This document shows positions 29,324-39,401 of a DNA stretch of 64,000 nt, piece by piece (position 1 is the first letter of the stretch; each line of letters starts with the position of its first letter). Made by a program: the position numbers and the translations under genes. Under the pieces are notes generated by a model, which worked only from the letters and a program-made list of their open reading frames with translations, did not search any database and was not told the DNA's origin. The DNA is from Oscillospiraceae bacterium MB08-C2-2 (GTDB lineage Bacteria > Bacillota > Clostridia > Oscillospirales > Ruminococcaceae). Location: NCBI GenBank assembly GCA_035621215.1, contig CP141729.1, forward strand, positions 2,130,944-2,194,943, given 5' to 3'.

Positions 29324-30499
29324 TTAGTCATCTTTTTGCCGGTATGGGCTTAGGGCAGCATCCGAAAGACACACATAAACCGGGGAAAATCGGTTCATAG
29401 CTTGAGAAAGCGTAGTATCCTCCTGATGAAGCGGAATCTGCATATCAAAGGTATTCTCCGAAACCGGAACCGAAATATCCACCGAAGTGCCTTCCTCCTC
29501 ACGGGAAGAAATAGAAATAGTGCCCCCATGATTTTCCACAATCAGCTTCGAAAGTGTCAGCCCCAATCCAATCCCGGAATTGAAGGTAACACCGCCTTTG
29601 TTATAGCTGTAATAAGGTAAAAACACATCCGGCAGCACATCTGCCGGAATACCGATGCCTCGATCCCGAATGGTGATAAGTATTTTATTTTCCTGCTGCC
29701 TGACATAAATATCCACCCGATTGCCGGGCCGGGTATAATACAGGCTGTTGTGAACCACATTAAAAAGCGCTCTCTCGAAAGACTGCATATCCATTTGCAC
29801 AAGCAGCTCCGGCTGCACCGGCCAGTGAATGCTCACCGGAACTCCGGCTTCCTCCGCTAAAGCCTTTAATGTTTCGCTGACAACATGAAAGGAGCTGGTG
29901 AAATCCAGCACTCGTTTTTCCATATGAATCAGGCCGCTGCGGTATTTGGCATATTCCGAAACATTGTTGCTGATGCGCAAAATGCGGTAGGAACTGAAGG
30001 TGATTCGGTTAAAGCTGTTTTTTATCCAATCGGCACCCATCATTTCAGCCTTGAGGCTGGCAATATCCATTACCGAGAAGATGGTATCAATGGAATCCCG
30101 TATCCCATTGGAAAGCGAACTGGCTGTCTGGCCAGAAAGATAAATCTGCCGGGAATCGGGCAGAACCTCATCCCCCAGAACCATGCAGATAATGCCGCTG
30201 AGCTCCTTTTCCTGCCAAACAGGAGAAAAGCTCAGGCGCACATCGCTCAAAGGAAAAAGACCGCTGATGGTATAGTTGCCATCCCGGCTCAGTTTTTCAC
30301 GCAGAATATCCATGTTGATTTCTGCAAAAACCTGACCCATCCCTTCGGTGTGCGTTAGGTGGGGATAAAATTCATCCGCCTTATGATTGTTCCAGCGTAC
30401 CGCCAAGCGGGTATCCACCAACACCACTGGCAGAGGAAAGTGCTGGTACATCTCCGTGTATTGTTTGGCACTCTGTAGTAAATCCAATTCCATGTACAT
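29324..30499 (-). CDS. Sensor-kinase-like ATPase without a recognisable phospho-acceptor histidine
   Basis: 391 aa, soluble. An N-terminal PAS-like segment (about 10-125) and a two-helix dimerisation region (about 128-215) are followed by a well-kept HATPase_c domain: N box ERALFNVVHNSLYYT, G1 IRDRGIGIP and G2 GIGLGLTLSKLIVENHGG. The dimerisation region (SLSNGIRDSIDTIFSVMDIASLKAE) lacks the usual SHE/DLRTPL histidine and has no histidine at all. No response regulator is adjacent. ATG 30499 has AAAGGA just before it; ATG 30493 is an alternative. Monocistronic, with its own terminator. Confidence 0.75.
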   Translation of the reverse strand: MYMELDLLQSAKQYTEMYQHFPLPVVLVDTRLAVRWNNHKADEFYPHLTHTEGMGQVFAEINMDILREKLSRDGNYTISGLFPLSDVRLSFSPVWQEKELSGIICMVLGDEVLPDSRQIYLSGQTASSLSNGIRDSIDTIFSVMDIASLKAEMMGADWIKNSFNRITFSSYRILRISNNVSEYAKYRSGLIHMEKRVLDFTSSFHVVSETLKALAEEAGVPVSIHWPVQPELLVQMDMQSFERALFNVVHNSLYYTRPGNRVDIYVRQQENKILITIRDRGIGIPADVLPDVFLPYYSYNKGGVTFNSGIGLGLTLSKLIVENHGGTISISSREEEGTSVDISVPVSENTFDMQIPLHQEDTTLSQAMNRFSPVYVCLSDAALSPYRQKDD

Positions 30500-31999
<1,500 letters not shown>

Positions 32000-32016
32000 T
32001 CTCTTTTCGTTTTTGG

Positions 32017-32057
32017 GTCCGGTGTCTCCCTGAATGGGGTGACACCGGACTTTTTTT
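32017..32057 (+). terminator. gapA terminator 1
   Basis: GTCCGGTGTC, loop, GACACCGGAC, then seven T. Confidence 0.93.
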
Positions 32058-32064
32058 GTTTGCA

Positions 32065-32110
32065 GGCGGCTGTCTTTTCATCCTCTCATGAAAAGACAGC
32101 CGCCTTTTTT
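32065..32110 (+). terminator. gapA terminator 2 (tandem)
   Basis: GGCGGCTGTCTTTTCAT-CCTCTC-ATGAAAAGACAGCCGCC followed by TTTTTT. The 17-bp perfect stem directly behind the first terminator is a strong block to read-through. Confidence 0.93.
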
Positions 32111-32227
32111 CTTTTGTGGCAAAAGCCCAAAAAAGAGGCGGAGAAATGTTCCACCGGCGGTATAAATCATTTTTTTCCAACAATACTACCTAATAACCGG
32201 TGAGACATCCGAAAAGGAGGGCTGCCC

Positions 32228-32596
32228 ATGAAAAACCAAATGGGCCGAAGCAAATGGCTGTTTTATCCATTGGGGCTGGCAGTGGGTTTTTTAAACGGCC
32301 TTTTTTGTTCAGGCGGCGGAATGGTGGCAGTACCTATGCTGAAAGGGTTGGGGGTAAAGGGCCAGCAGGCCCACGCAACATCCTTAGCCATTATTCTGCC
32401 GCTCAGTCTCCTTTCCGGGTTTTTATACTGGCGGGCAGGCAATCTGGAGCTAGGCAATGCGCTGGTTTATCTGCCGGGAGGCCTGTTGGGAGCTGTGGTG
32501 GGGTCATGGCTGCTGCCCCGCCTGAAAACCGATTGGCTTCGCCGTGCGTTTGGTGTGGTCATTCTCTTTTCTGCCGGAAGGCTGCTGCTTAAATGA
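32228..32596 (+). CDS. Half-size TauE/SafE (TSUP) permease, subunit 1
   Basis: 122 aa, about four membrane helices. The TSUP repeat motif appears as VGFLNGLFCSGGGMVAVPML (18-37), followed by HATSLAIILPLSLLSGFLYW. Normal TauE/SafE permeases for sulfonates, sulfite or related anions are about 250 aa with two such repeats; this is only one. AAAGGAGGG stands before ATG 32228. The stop overlaps the start of the next half (ATGA), so the pair is made together and probably heterodimerises. The substrate is unknown. Confidence 0.82.
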   Translation: MKNQMGRSKWLFYPLGLAVGFLNGLFCSGGGMVAVPMLKGLGVKGQQAHATSLAIILPLSLLSGFLYWRAGNLELGNALVYLPGGLLGAVVGSWLLPRLKTDWLRRAFGVVILFSAGRLLLK

Positions 32597-32967
32597 GCGG
32601 TTGGATCTGGATTTTTGTGGTCTCTTTTATCGGTGCGGTGCTCAGCTCCTTGGGGATGGGCGGAGGCGGCATTTTGCTGATTTATCTCACCGCTTATGCC
32701 GGAGTGAATCAGCTCACCGCCCAAGGCATCAATCTGGTTTTCTTTTTCCCCATTGCCGCAGTTGCCATTTTCCTTCACGCCAGAAACCACCTGATTCGCT
32801 GGCGGCTGGTGCTCCCCATTGTGCTGACCGGTCTGGTTGGTGTTTGGGGCGGTGCCCTGCTGGCGCAGAAAATTGGTTCCCAGCTTCTTTCCAAAGCCTT
32901 TGCCTGCCTGCTGCTGGTGATTGGGCTACGGGAACTGTTTGGGAAATCCCAGCAAAAGGAGGAATAG
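32593..32967 (+). CDS. Half-size TauE/SafE (TSUP) permease, subunit 2
   Basis: 124 aa, about four membrane helices. The counterpart repeat is FIGAVLSSLGMGGGGILLIYLTAYAG, then QGINLVFFFPIAAVAIFLHARNHLIRWRLVLPIVLTGLVGVWGGALLAQK. Translation is coupled to subunit 1 by a four-base overlap. The two half genes have their own starts and stops and no sign of a frameshift in one ancestral gene, because the overlap is clean and each half is complete. Confidence 0.82.
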   Translation: MSGWIWIFVVSFIGAVLSSLGMGGGGILLIYLTAYAGVNQLTAQGINLVFFFPIAAVAIFLHARNHLIRWRLVLPIVLTGLVGVWGGALLAQKIGSQLLSKAFACLLLVIGLRELFGKSQQKEE

Positions 32968-33071
32968 TCGGCCGCCTAACTCGCCATCAGGAATAATTTT
33001 GAAAATCATGCAGCAACTGGAATAAACAGGATTGCAACGGTTCAAACTACTATCGGAGGTGCAACGACACT

Positions 33072-33833
33072 ATGAGCAAAATGAATTTTTCAAAGGGTAA
33101 ATTCAGCAGGTTCATTTCTTCTAAAGGATTTTATGTGGCATTGGCGGTCTGCCTGATGGGCGCCGGTGTTGCTACATGGCTGGCAGTGGATCGGACGCTG
33201 AACGGAATTGAACAAAACAATCAACAAATGCTGGAGAACGACTATTTTTTAGAGCAATCCGTCCCACTGCAACCGGCGGAAAAAAAAGACGAGAATCAGC
33301 AGCAGCCCTCGTCAAAACCTTCTGCTTCCTCACCGGAGGTTTCTTCTCAGCCCGAAGCTTCTTCAGAGCCTGCAAAACCCTCCGCACAACCGGCCGCATC
33401 GCCCGTATCGCCCTCGCTACCTGCAACGGTTTACGCCTTGCCCGTAAAGGGTGATATTATCAACCCCTACAGCAACGGCGAGCTGGTCAAAAACATATCC
33501 CTCAACGATTGGCGCACCCATGACGGAGTGGATATTCGTGCCGAAAAGGGCACACAGGTTATGTCCGCTGCCGATGGCACTGTCAAAAGCGTGGCCAGTG
33601 ATCCCCTTTGGGGAACGGTTGTTACCATTTCTCATAAAGATGGCCACGAAACCATTTACGCAGGTCTTGGCCGTGAAGTCATGGTTGCTACCGGCGATAA
33701 TGTAATGGTTCGGCAGGTGATCGGTTCTATTGACAGTATTCCCTGTGAAGTCAACGACCCAAGCCATCTGCATTTTGCCATGAAAAAGGATAGCGCTTGG
33801 TGTGACCCTCTGAGTGTGATTTCCCGGGCATAA
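33072..33833 (+). CDS. spoIIQ: SpoIIQ-like M23 (LytM) domain protein
   Basis: 253 aa. One membrane helix (about 18-38), a Pro/Ser/Gln-rich linker (65-118) and a LytM domain (about 125-250). SpoIIQ sits in the forespore membrane and meets SpoIIIAH across the septum during engulfment. Zinc ligands H150, D154 (HDGVD) and H234, and catalytic H232 (SHLHF), are present. The second catalytic histidine of LytM (YxHL) is replaced by G198 (YAGL). GGAGG is about 12 nt before ATG 33072. A general cell-wall peptidase is the alternative; the short N-terminal anchor fits SpoIIQ better. Confidence 0.72.
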   Translation: MSKMNFSKGKFSRFISSKGFYVALAVCLMGAGVATWLAVDRTLNGIEQNNQQMLENDYFLEQSVPLQPAEKKDENQQQPSSKPSASSPEVSSQPEASSEPAKPSAQPAASPVSPSLPATVYALPVKGDIINPYSNGELVKNISLNDWRTHDGVDIRAEKGTQVMSAADGTVKSVASDPLWGTVVTISHKDGHETIYAGLGREVMVATGDNVMVRQVIGSIDSIPCEVNDPSHLHFAMKKDSAWCDPLSVISRA

Positions 33834-33863
33834 TACTTTCCCTTAAACTCCCCCCAACTCAAA

Positions 33864-33905
33864 CAAAAAGGCCATCCCTCACCACTGAGGGATGGCCTTT
33901 TTGTC
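33864..33905. terminator. Bidirectional terminator between spoIIQ and the iron-sulfur protein gene
   Basis: AAAAAGGCCATCCCTC-ACCACT-GAGGGATGGCCTTTTT: perfect stem with A- and T-tracts on both sides, between convergent genes. Confidence 0.95.
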
Positions 33906-33917
33906 TTTTCAAAGAGC

Positions 33918-34682
33918 TTATACTCTCTGTGCAAGGGCTCCATCCGTTGTAACGATGGCGTATCCCCACGGAATCGTCTTGCCCGAAAGCTTGAGCGCCT
34001 CCTGAACCGCATGCACTATCCCACCGCAGCAGGGAACCTCCATCCGCAGAACTGTGACACTCTGAATATCATTCTGCGCTAAAATCGCACCCAGCTTTTC
34101 AGCGTAATTGGCCGCATCCAGCTTGGGGCAACCAATCAGGGTAATTTTGCCCTTCATGAACTCTTCGTGTATGTTTGCATACGCAAAGGCTGTGCAGTCT
34201 GCGGCAATCAGCAGGTGTGCGCCATCAAAGTAAGGGGCGTTAACGGGCACAAGTTGAATCTGAATGGGCCAAGAGCGCAGCTCCGATTGAGCCGTGGCCG
34301 GATTGGGCTGGAGCTGTGCCATTTTCGCCGGAAAACCTTCCCGCAAAATTGTTTTCACCTGAGCGGAAGGGCAGCCTCCGCCGATATGCAGGGTTTTTGC
34401 CTGAACCGAAGGGCACCCGCCCGGCGCTTTTTGTTTGTTTTCTTTCTCTTTCATACGCTCCTGCACCAGCTCCTCATCATAAGCCTGTGCCTCACGCTCG
34501 ATCAAATGAATGGCATCCACCGGACACTGAGGCAGGCAGTGGCCCAGCCCATCGCAGTAGCTATCGGAAACCAGCATAGCCTTGCCATCCACCATGGCCA
34601 AGGCCCCTTCGTGGCAGGCATCCACACACAGACCGCAGCCGTTGCATTTATCCCGATCTATCTCAATAATGGTTCTTTTCAT
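33918..34682 (-). CDS. Ferredoxin-domain protein with two GGCPS motifs
   Basis: 254 aa. The N-terminal double 4Fe-4S domain has CNGCGLCVDACHEGAL (about 12-27) and CDGLGHCLPQCPVDAI (about 43-58). Two GGCPS repeats (about 87 and 101) follow. A 140-residue C-terminal domain carries DCTAFAYANIHEEF, LIGCPKLD and VPCCGGI. The family occurs in anaerobes next to hybrid-cluster or electron-transfer proteins; its function is not established. ATG 34682 (MKRTIIEID) is 7 nt after GGGAG; two in-frame ATGs lie within the preceding six codons. Single gene. Confidence 0.75.
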   Translation of the reverse strand: MKRTIIEIDRDKCNGCGLCVDACHEGALAMVDGKAMLVSDSYCDGLGHCLPQCPVDAIHLIEREAQAYDEELVQERMKEKENKQKAPGGCPSVQAKTLHIGGGCPSAQVKTILREGFPAKMAQLQPNPATAQSELRSWPIQIQLVPVNAPYFDGAHLLIAADCTAFAYANIHEEFMKGKITLIGCPKLDAANYAEKLGAILAQNDIQSVTVLRMEVPCCGGIVHAVQEALKLSGKTIPWGYAIVTTDGALAQRV

Positions 34683-34942
34683 ATTCATGCTCCCTCTCAT
34701 CTATGATTGTTTACCCTTTTACAGTTGAATTTTTATCCATCAGGCTTTCATCATTTGCCTTTGACCATAGTATAGCGCAAAAAGCGTTTACTTTCCGTCA
34801 CAAATGTTACAAAAATTACGGCTGTCTTTATTTTTTGCTGTCAGATTCCTTGCTTCAACCTTTTATTGCGTATCAAAATCCCTGAAAATTTGGATGTCCA
34901 GCATCTTAAACGGTTAATTAGGGATCAGTATACAGCAACAAT

Positions 34943-34964
34943 CACCAAAATGGTGGTTTTTTTG
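34943..34964 (+). terminator. Terminator-like hairpin with no obvious gene
   Basis: CACC-AAAAT-GGTG then GTTTTTTT. It lies in the 512-nt gap 34683-35194, where I see no gene; a small RNA ending here is conceivable. Confidence 0.35.
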
Positions 34965-34984
34965 CGCTTCTCGGCTAAATTCTA

Positions 34985-35013
34985 TTTACAAAGATTTGCT
35001 TATCTTGTAGAAT
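34985..35013 (+). promoter_or_regulatory. Candidate promoter of the CAP-domain lipoprotein gene
   Basis: TTTACA (34985-34990), 17 nt, TAGAAT (35008-35013). It would give a leader of about 175 nt. Confidence 0.55.
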
Positions 35014-35194
35014 GAAGTGCGGAATTCAGGCTCTTTTTTAAGATACTCCAAAAATTTACAAAAGGAATCGCTTATGTATAAAAGGGTATAATAACTATAA
35101 TTCGATTGCTATACGCTCTACCTTTATGCCCGGCCGATAATCCCTACCGTTGGAAATAATTTTAAACGACCTTGTTTAACAGAGGGAAATCCAT

Positions 35195-36040
35195 ATGAAA
35201 ATCCGTAAACTTTTAGCTATTGTACTTTGTCTGGTGCTGTGCTTTACTGCAGGGGGCTGCTATTCCCTGAGCGGGCAGAAGCTTTCTGCACCGGATGAGC
35301 CAGCTTCCGAACTGCCGGAGGAGAGCGCTTCCGCCCTCCCCCCTGAGCAGGAGGAAAGCGGCTCCTCCCTGTTCCCTGAGCCCGTTCCTCTGGAGGCGGA
35401 ATCTTCGGCAGAGGTGTTGTCTTCCCGGGTAGGGGAACCGCTGCCCCAGGCAGAAGCGCAGTCGCAGCAAATGGAGGTTGCCAGAACCGGTGAAGAGATT
35501 TTGCTGGCGGAAAACTCCACACCCCGCACCAGCGCCCCCCCATCCCAACAGCCTTTAACCGGTGAGGAAGTGCTTCAATCTTTGACAGTTCAGGGAATTG
35601 AGGCTGAAATGGTCCGCCTGATCAACGAGGAGCGGTCAATCCGCAGCATTGCCATTTTAGAGCCGGATGAAAAGCTTGCGCAAGCGGCCTCTATTCGTGC
35701 GGCGGAAATATTTCAGGAATTCGGGCACACCCGCCCGGATGGAACCGCCTACCCTACGGTTTTTGATCAGGTCGGGTACCCTTATGAGGGTCGGTGGCAC
35801 GGAGAAAATCTGAGCCGCTATACCTTTTCCCCGGTTCGCTTCACCGATGCACAGGTAGCCAAGATTCTTTATGATCAATTCAAGGAAAGCCCGGGCCACT
35901 ACGCCAACATGGTTCGCAGCGATTATGAATATGTGGGGGTAGGGGTTTCTCTCGGAATCGAAAACGGTTCGGCCTATTCCATGACTGTTCAGCTTTTCAC
36001 CGGAGCCGCTCCGGCTGACCACGCCGGCAATGAAGTGTAA
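35195..36040 (+). CDS. CAP (SCP/PR1) domain lipoprotein
   Basis: 281 aa. The signal peptide has lipobox FTAGGC (lipidated C22). A long Glu/Pro/Ser-rich, probably disordered spacer (25-130) precedes a CAP domain (about 135-272): MVRLINEERS, KLAQAASIRAAEIFQEFGHTRPDG, WHGENLSR, QFKESPGHYANMVRSDYEYVGVGV. YkwD-like CAP proteins of sporulating Firmicutes (SafA/YkwD type) have this fold, but bacterial roles are poorly known. GAGGGA is 7-8 nt before ATG 35195. Single gene between a candidate promoter and a terminator. Confidence 0.85.
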   Translation: MKIRKLLAIVLCLVLCFTAGGCYSLSGQKLSAPDEPASELPEESASALPPEQEESGSSLFPEPVPLEAESSAEVLSSRVGEPLPQAEAQSQQMEVARTGEEILLAENSTPRTSAPPSQQPLTGEEVLQSLTVQGIEAEMVRLINEERSIRSIAILEPDEKLAQAASIRAAEIFQEFGHTRPDGTAYPTVFDQVGYPYEGRWHGENLSRYTFSPVRFTDAQVAKILYDQFKESPGHYANMVRSDYEYVGVGVSLGIENGSAYSMTVQLFTGAAPADHAGNEV

Positions 36041-36050
36041 TCATCAGCAT

Positions 36051-36130
36051 TATAGTTGTATAGGTTTAAAACCGCAGTGCGGTTTTAAACAGCGGCGATC
36101 TGCCGCTAACCGCCACGTGAGTATAAAACA
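36051..36130. repeat. Palindromic repeat family 3, intact copy
   Basis: Two perfect adjacent palindromes: GTTTAAAACCGCA-G-TGCGGTTTTAAAC (36064-36090, 13-bp arms) and AGCGGC-GATCT-GCCGCT (36091-36107). They are flanked by TATAGTTGTATAG on the left and AACCGCCACGTGAG on the right. A degraded relative is at 11404-11474. Confidence 0.6.
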
Positions 36131-36166
36131 CGCCTTATCCCGGATAACAGGGATAGGGCGTGTTTT
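36125..36166. terminator. Bidirectional terminator between CAP gene and TPR gene
   Basis: AAAACACGCCTTATCCC, loop GGATAACA, GGGATAGGGCGTGTTTT; one G-T pair. It ends the CAP transcript and the long minus-strand operon that finishes with the TPR gene. Confidence 0.88.
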
Positions 36167-36228
36167 CAGTTCGTGGCGAAAGGCTTTATCCTCTAAACAG
36201 GCAGTGCAGTACCTTGTGTTTCCACACT

Positions 36229-39200
36229 TCAATCAATGGGAAAGCGCCCGGCATTGCTCAGCAAAGAGGAGGCTTGCAGAGTGGAAACCACCCTGACCTG
36301 GCGGCGCTGCCAAAGGACTCTCTGCCGCTCAAAAAACAGGAGCAGACGGGAGCCTTTACGCTCCAACAGCTTGACATATCGCTCACGAAAAGCTAAGCTT
36401 CTCGGCCTGCGGCGAACAGCGGCTGCGATATCCGCCAGTGCACCGTCAAGGTCATCTGCCAGTGCAAGACGCATTTCCGAGCGAATCGCTAGGATATCAG
36501 AGCTGCGTGGAGCGGCCAAAACAGCCCTATCCATTTTGCCCAGGCTGGCGGCATCCCCAAAGCTGTAAAGCAGTTTAGCCGCTGACACCATAGGTCGGGG
36601 GTCTGCCCCATATTTCTGGGCCAGCTTTTCAAAAAGAGCAAGAGCCTCCTCGCTGCGGCCCATAGCACCCAAAATCTCACCTTTTTTCAGCAGATATTCC
36701 GGGTTCTTTGTATCCTCCACCAAGGCTCGTTCAATATGCTCCAACGCCGCTTGGGGGGCAACCTCCGCCAAAAGCGAAGCAATCTCGCAGCGTGTTTCCG
36801 GGGTATCCCCTCTAATTTCCAGCACATGGGTATAATAGGCCTGCGCACCTGCGCTATCTCCCAGCCGGTCCATAGCCCGGGCCGCCCAAAGGGAATAATC
36901 AATGTTTTCCCGCTCCAGCTCGATGGCCTTTTGGAGATGCTCCAAAGCGTTTTCCGGCTGAAAGGAGGTCATAAGATAACCCAGCCGCCCGCTGGCAGGC
37001 GCACATTTATCGTTGACCAAAACCGCCCGGCGGTAAAACTCCATGGCTTCCTGAAGATTTCCCAGCTTTTCCAGCAGCTGGGCTTTATACAGCAGAAGAT
37101 TGGGGTCGGCAGGCAAAATATCCAGCGCCGCCTCGTAGCACGCCATGGCCTTTTCAAAATCCGGCGGTTCACACAGCAGAGCCTCCGCCTTGCGGGCCGG
37201 GTATTCCGCTACATGGGGAGCCAACGCAATGGCCCTATCATAAAGAGGCAGGGCTTTATCCCGGTATTTTTGTGAAACCAGCTGAGCCGTACCAAAATAA
37301 GCCATATGGTTGCGGGAATTGAGCCGCAGGGCCTTGCGGTATTGCTCCAGCGCCCGGCGATTGCTGCCCAAGCTGGCAAAAATAGTGCCCCGAGCCCGGT
37401 AATAATCGCTGTTTTTCGGTGAGAGCCGCACAGCCTTATCCAGATAACGGAGCACATCCTCCGGGTTGGCTTCAGCCAGCAGACGGGTGGGATCACCCTC
37501 ATCCATCAGCATGGGGGTATGCTCCTGCTCCACTGCCTTTTTCGCCCGGATGGCTCCCGTTCGAACTCCGGTAGCAAAAAGCAGGTTGGCCTTGAGAAAA
37601 TAATATTCGCTGTTGGCCGGTTCCAGCTCAAGGGCTGTATCGATATAATCCAGTGCCGCTGTGGGCTCACTCTGAAACAGCAGCAGAGCCAGGCTGGAGC
37701 AGGCAACGGCATTGGGGCCTCCCATACGGAGAGCTTCTTTATAATTTTCCACCGCACTGGCGGGTCTGCCTGCCGCATCCAGACTCATGGCCAGATGCAG
37801 GCGGAACTGCGCACTGTTGGGGTCCATTTGGGCGGCCGTATCAAAGCATTCCAGCGCCGCCTCAGGTTCCTTTTTCCATTCCAGCAGAAGCAGTCCCCGC
37901 TGAAAAATATAAAGAGCTCTAGCCGGATCAAGGGAACTGGCTTTTTCAAAGCATTCGAGCGCCTGCTGGGGGTTCTTTTTAACCAGAAGGCTCCCCCAGA
38001 AATACCATGCCTCGTCGTTTACAGGGTCAAGCTGAACAGCCCGCTCAAAGGCCCTAGCCGCATCTCCCTCTCGCCCGGTCTCCATCAATGCCCGGGCGTA
38101 GTGCATCTGGTAAACCCCATCCTCCGGGACAAGAGCAGCGGCCTTGCCAAAGCTAACCGATGCCTCCAGCGGGTTTTCCTGCCTGAGCAGAAAGCCCCTT
38201 TGGAAATGCGCCTGATGGTGAGAAGGCTCCAAGGCCACAACCTTGGCGTATTCCTCCACCGCCTCAGCGGTTTCGCCCAGAAGCTCCAGCAGCGCCGCCC
38301 GCCTATAGAGCATTTCCACATCCTCAGGGCAAAGCTTAACCGCCTCGTTCATATAAACCAGCGCCCAATCGGGCTGGCTCTGCTCCAAAAGCCCGGCCAA
38401 GGCATAATAGGCACCACTGAGCTTGGCATCCAGCTGGATAGCCCGGCGATAATGGCTGACCGCCTCTGCGGGCTGGCCGGTTTTTTCCAGAAGCTGCGCC
38501 TTTTCGTAGATATAAAAGGCATTGTCGGAAGAAACCCGGATTGCCTCCTCAAAAAGCTCCACTGCTTTTTGGTATTCCCGCATTTCCCGATAGATACGGG
38601 CCTTGGTGGCGATGATGGCGGCGCTGGCCGGATGAATATCCAGTGCCCGGTCTATGTAGGTCATGGCGATTTCGGGGCTTTTCTCGGTAAAGCGAATGGC
38701 CAGCCGGTGATAGGCGCTGTAGTTGCTGTCATCCAGCTCAATGGCTCTTTTATAGGAATCCCCGGCCGCATCGAATTCCTCCAGATTTTCCAGCACACGC
38801 CCTTTGATCAGATAAGCCTGGCTGCTTTGCCCCCCCACCCGGAGCATTAAATCGCAGTAATCCAGCGCTTCTTGCAGCTGGCCTTTTTTCTCACTGGCAA
38901 GGGCTCGGTTTTTGAAAAACTCGCCGTTCCAGATCAGGCGCTCGGTCTCCCCGGTCATGGCGGCAAAAACCCCCGGCACCTTGGCGGCCCGCAGCCGCTG
39001 GGCAAGATATTCCTCATAATCCCCTGAAAGGCGCAGGGTCGTGAAGCAGCGCCGGTGCAAGAGAAGCTTCTCAAAAAAATCCTCCACAAACCGTTCTTTG
39101 TAGTAGAGGATTTTCAGGTGTTCTTCAATGGCGGCCAACAGTTCCCTCCACTGCCCGGCTTCCTCCAAATCTTGGAGATAGCTTCTGACTTCAAAAAAAT

Positions 39201-39312
39201 TCTCACTGTCAGGCGGATGGATGGTCTTTTGGTCCTTATCGTGGCTTTTTTTCGCCCGGGCACTGGTTTTGTGCCTGCTGCGCTTCTGTTCTTCCGCTGT
39301 TTTGGGGGCCAA
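36229..39312 (-). CDS. Giant tetratricopeptide-repeat protein
   Basis: 1027 aa, almost wholly TPR. After a basic, lysine/arginine-rich N terminus (1-40) and a short helical region, about 25 consecutive 34-residue repeats run to about residue 960, with the W-LG-Y-F-A-A-P pattern (for example AYYALAGLLEQSQPDWALVYMNEAVKLCPEDVEMLYRRAALLELLGETAEAVEEYAKV). No signal peptide, membrane helix or catalytic domain is visible, so it is a cytoplasmic scaffold or adaptor of unknown partner. TTG 39312 is chosen because AAGGAGGAG lies 7 nt upstream. Last gene of a run that starts with ddl. Confidence 0.85.
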   Translation of the reverse strand: MAPKTAEEQKRSRHKTSARAKKSHDKDQKTIHPPDSENFFEVRSYLQDLEEAGQWRELLAAIEEHLKILYYKERFVEDFFEKLLLHRRCFTTLRLSGDYEEYLAQRLRAAKVPGVFAAMTGETERLIWNGEFFKNRALASEKKGQLQEALDYCDLMLRVGGQSSQAYLIKGRVLENLEEFDAAGDSYKRAIELDDSNYSAYHRLAIRFTEKSPEIAMTYIDRALDIHPASAAIIATKARIYREMREYQKAVELFEEAIRVSSDNAFYIYEKAQLLEKTGQPAEAVSHYRRAIQLDAKLSGAYYALAGLLEQSQPDWALVYMNEAVKLCPEDVEMLYRRAALLELLGETAEAVEEYAKVVALEPSHHQAHFQRGFLLRQENPLEASVSFGKAAALVPEDGVYQMHYARALMETGREGDAARAFERAVQLDPVNDEAWYFWGSLLVKKNPQQALECFEKASSLDPARALYIFQRGLLLLEWKKEPEAALECFDTAAQMDPNSAQFRLHLAMSLDAAGRPASAVENYKEALRMGGPNAVACSSLALLLFQSEPTAALDYIDTALELEPANSEYYFLKANLLFATGVRTGAIRAKKAVEQEHTPMLMDEGDPTRLLAEANPEDVLRYLDKAVRLSPKNSDYYRARGTIFASLGSNRRALEQYRKALRLNSRNHMAYFGTAQLVSQKYRDKALPLYDRAIALAPHVAEYPARKAEALLCEPPDFEKAMACYEAALDILPADPNLLLYKAQLLEKLGNLQEAMEFYRRAVLVNDKCAPASGRLGYLMTSFQPENALEHLQKAIELERENIDYSLWAARAMDRLGDSAGAQAYYTHVLEIRGDTPETRCEIASLLAEVAPQAALEHIERALVEDTKNPEYLLKKGEILGAMGRSEEALALFEKLAQKYGADPRPMVSAAKLLYSFGDAASLGKMDRAVLAAPRSSDILAIRSEMRLALADDLDGALADIAAAVRRRPRSLAFRERYVKLLERKGSRLLLFFERQRVLWQRRQVRVVSTLQASSLLSNAGRFPID

Positions 39313-39401
39313 AGAGCATCTCCTCCTTTTTGGGGAATTTTGCAATCAGGGCTCACCAAGCAAGGCGGCTCAATGCCGCCAGTAAGGCAGAATCCATATA
39401 A

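Noticed and set aside
34703-34885. 60-codon plus-strand frame upstream of the CAP gene
   Set aside because: TTG start without a ribosome site, no conserved-looking features.
37519-38850. 443-codon plus-strand frame opposite the TPR gene
   Set aside because: Antisense to a regular repeat protein whose repeats fit the other strand.
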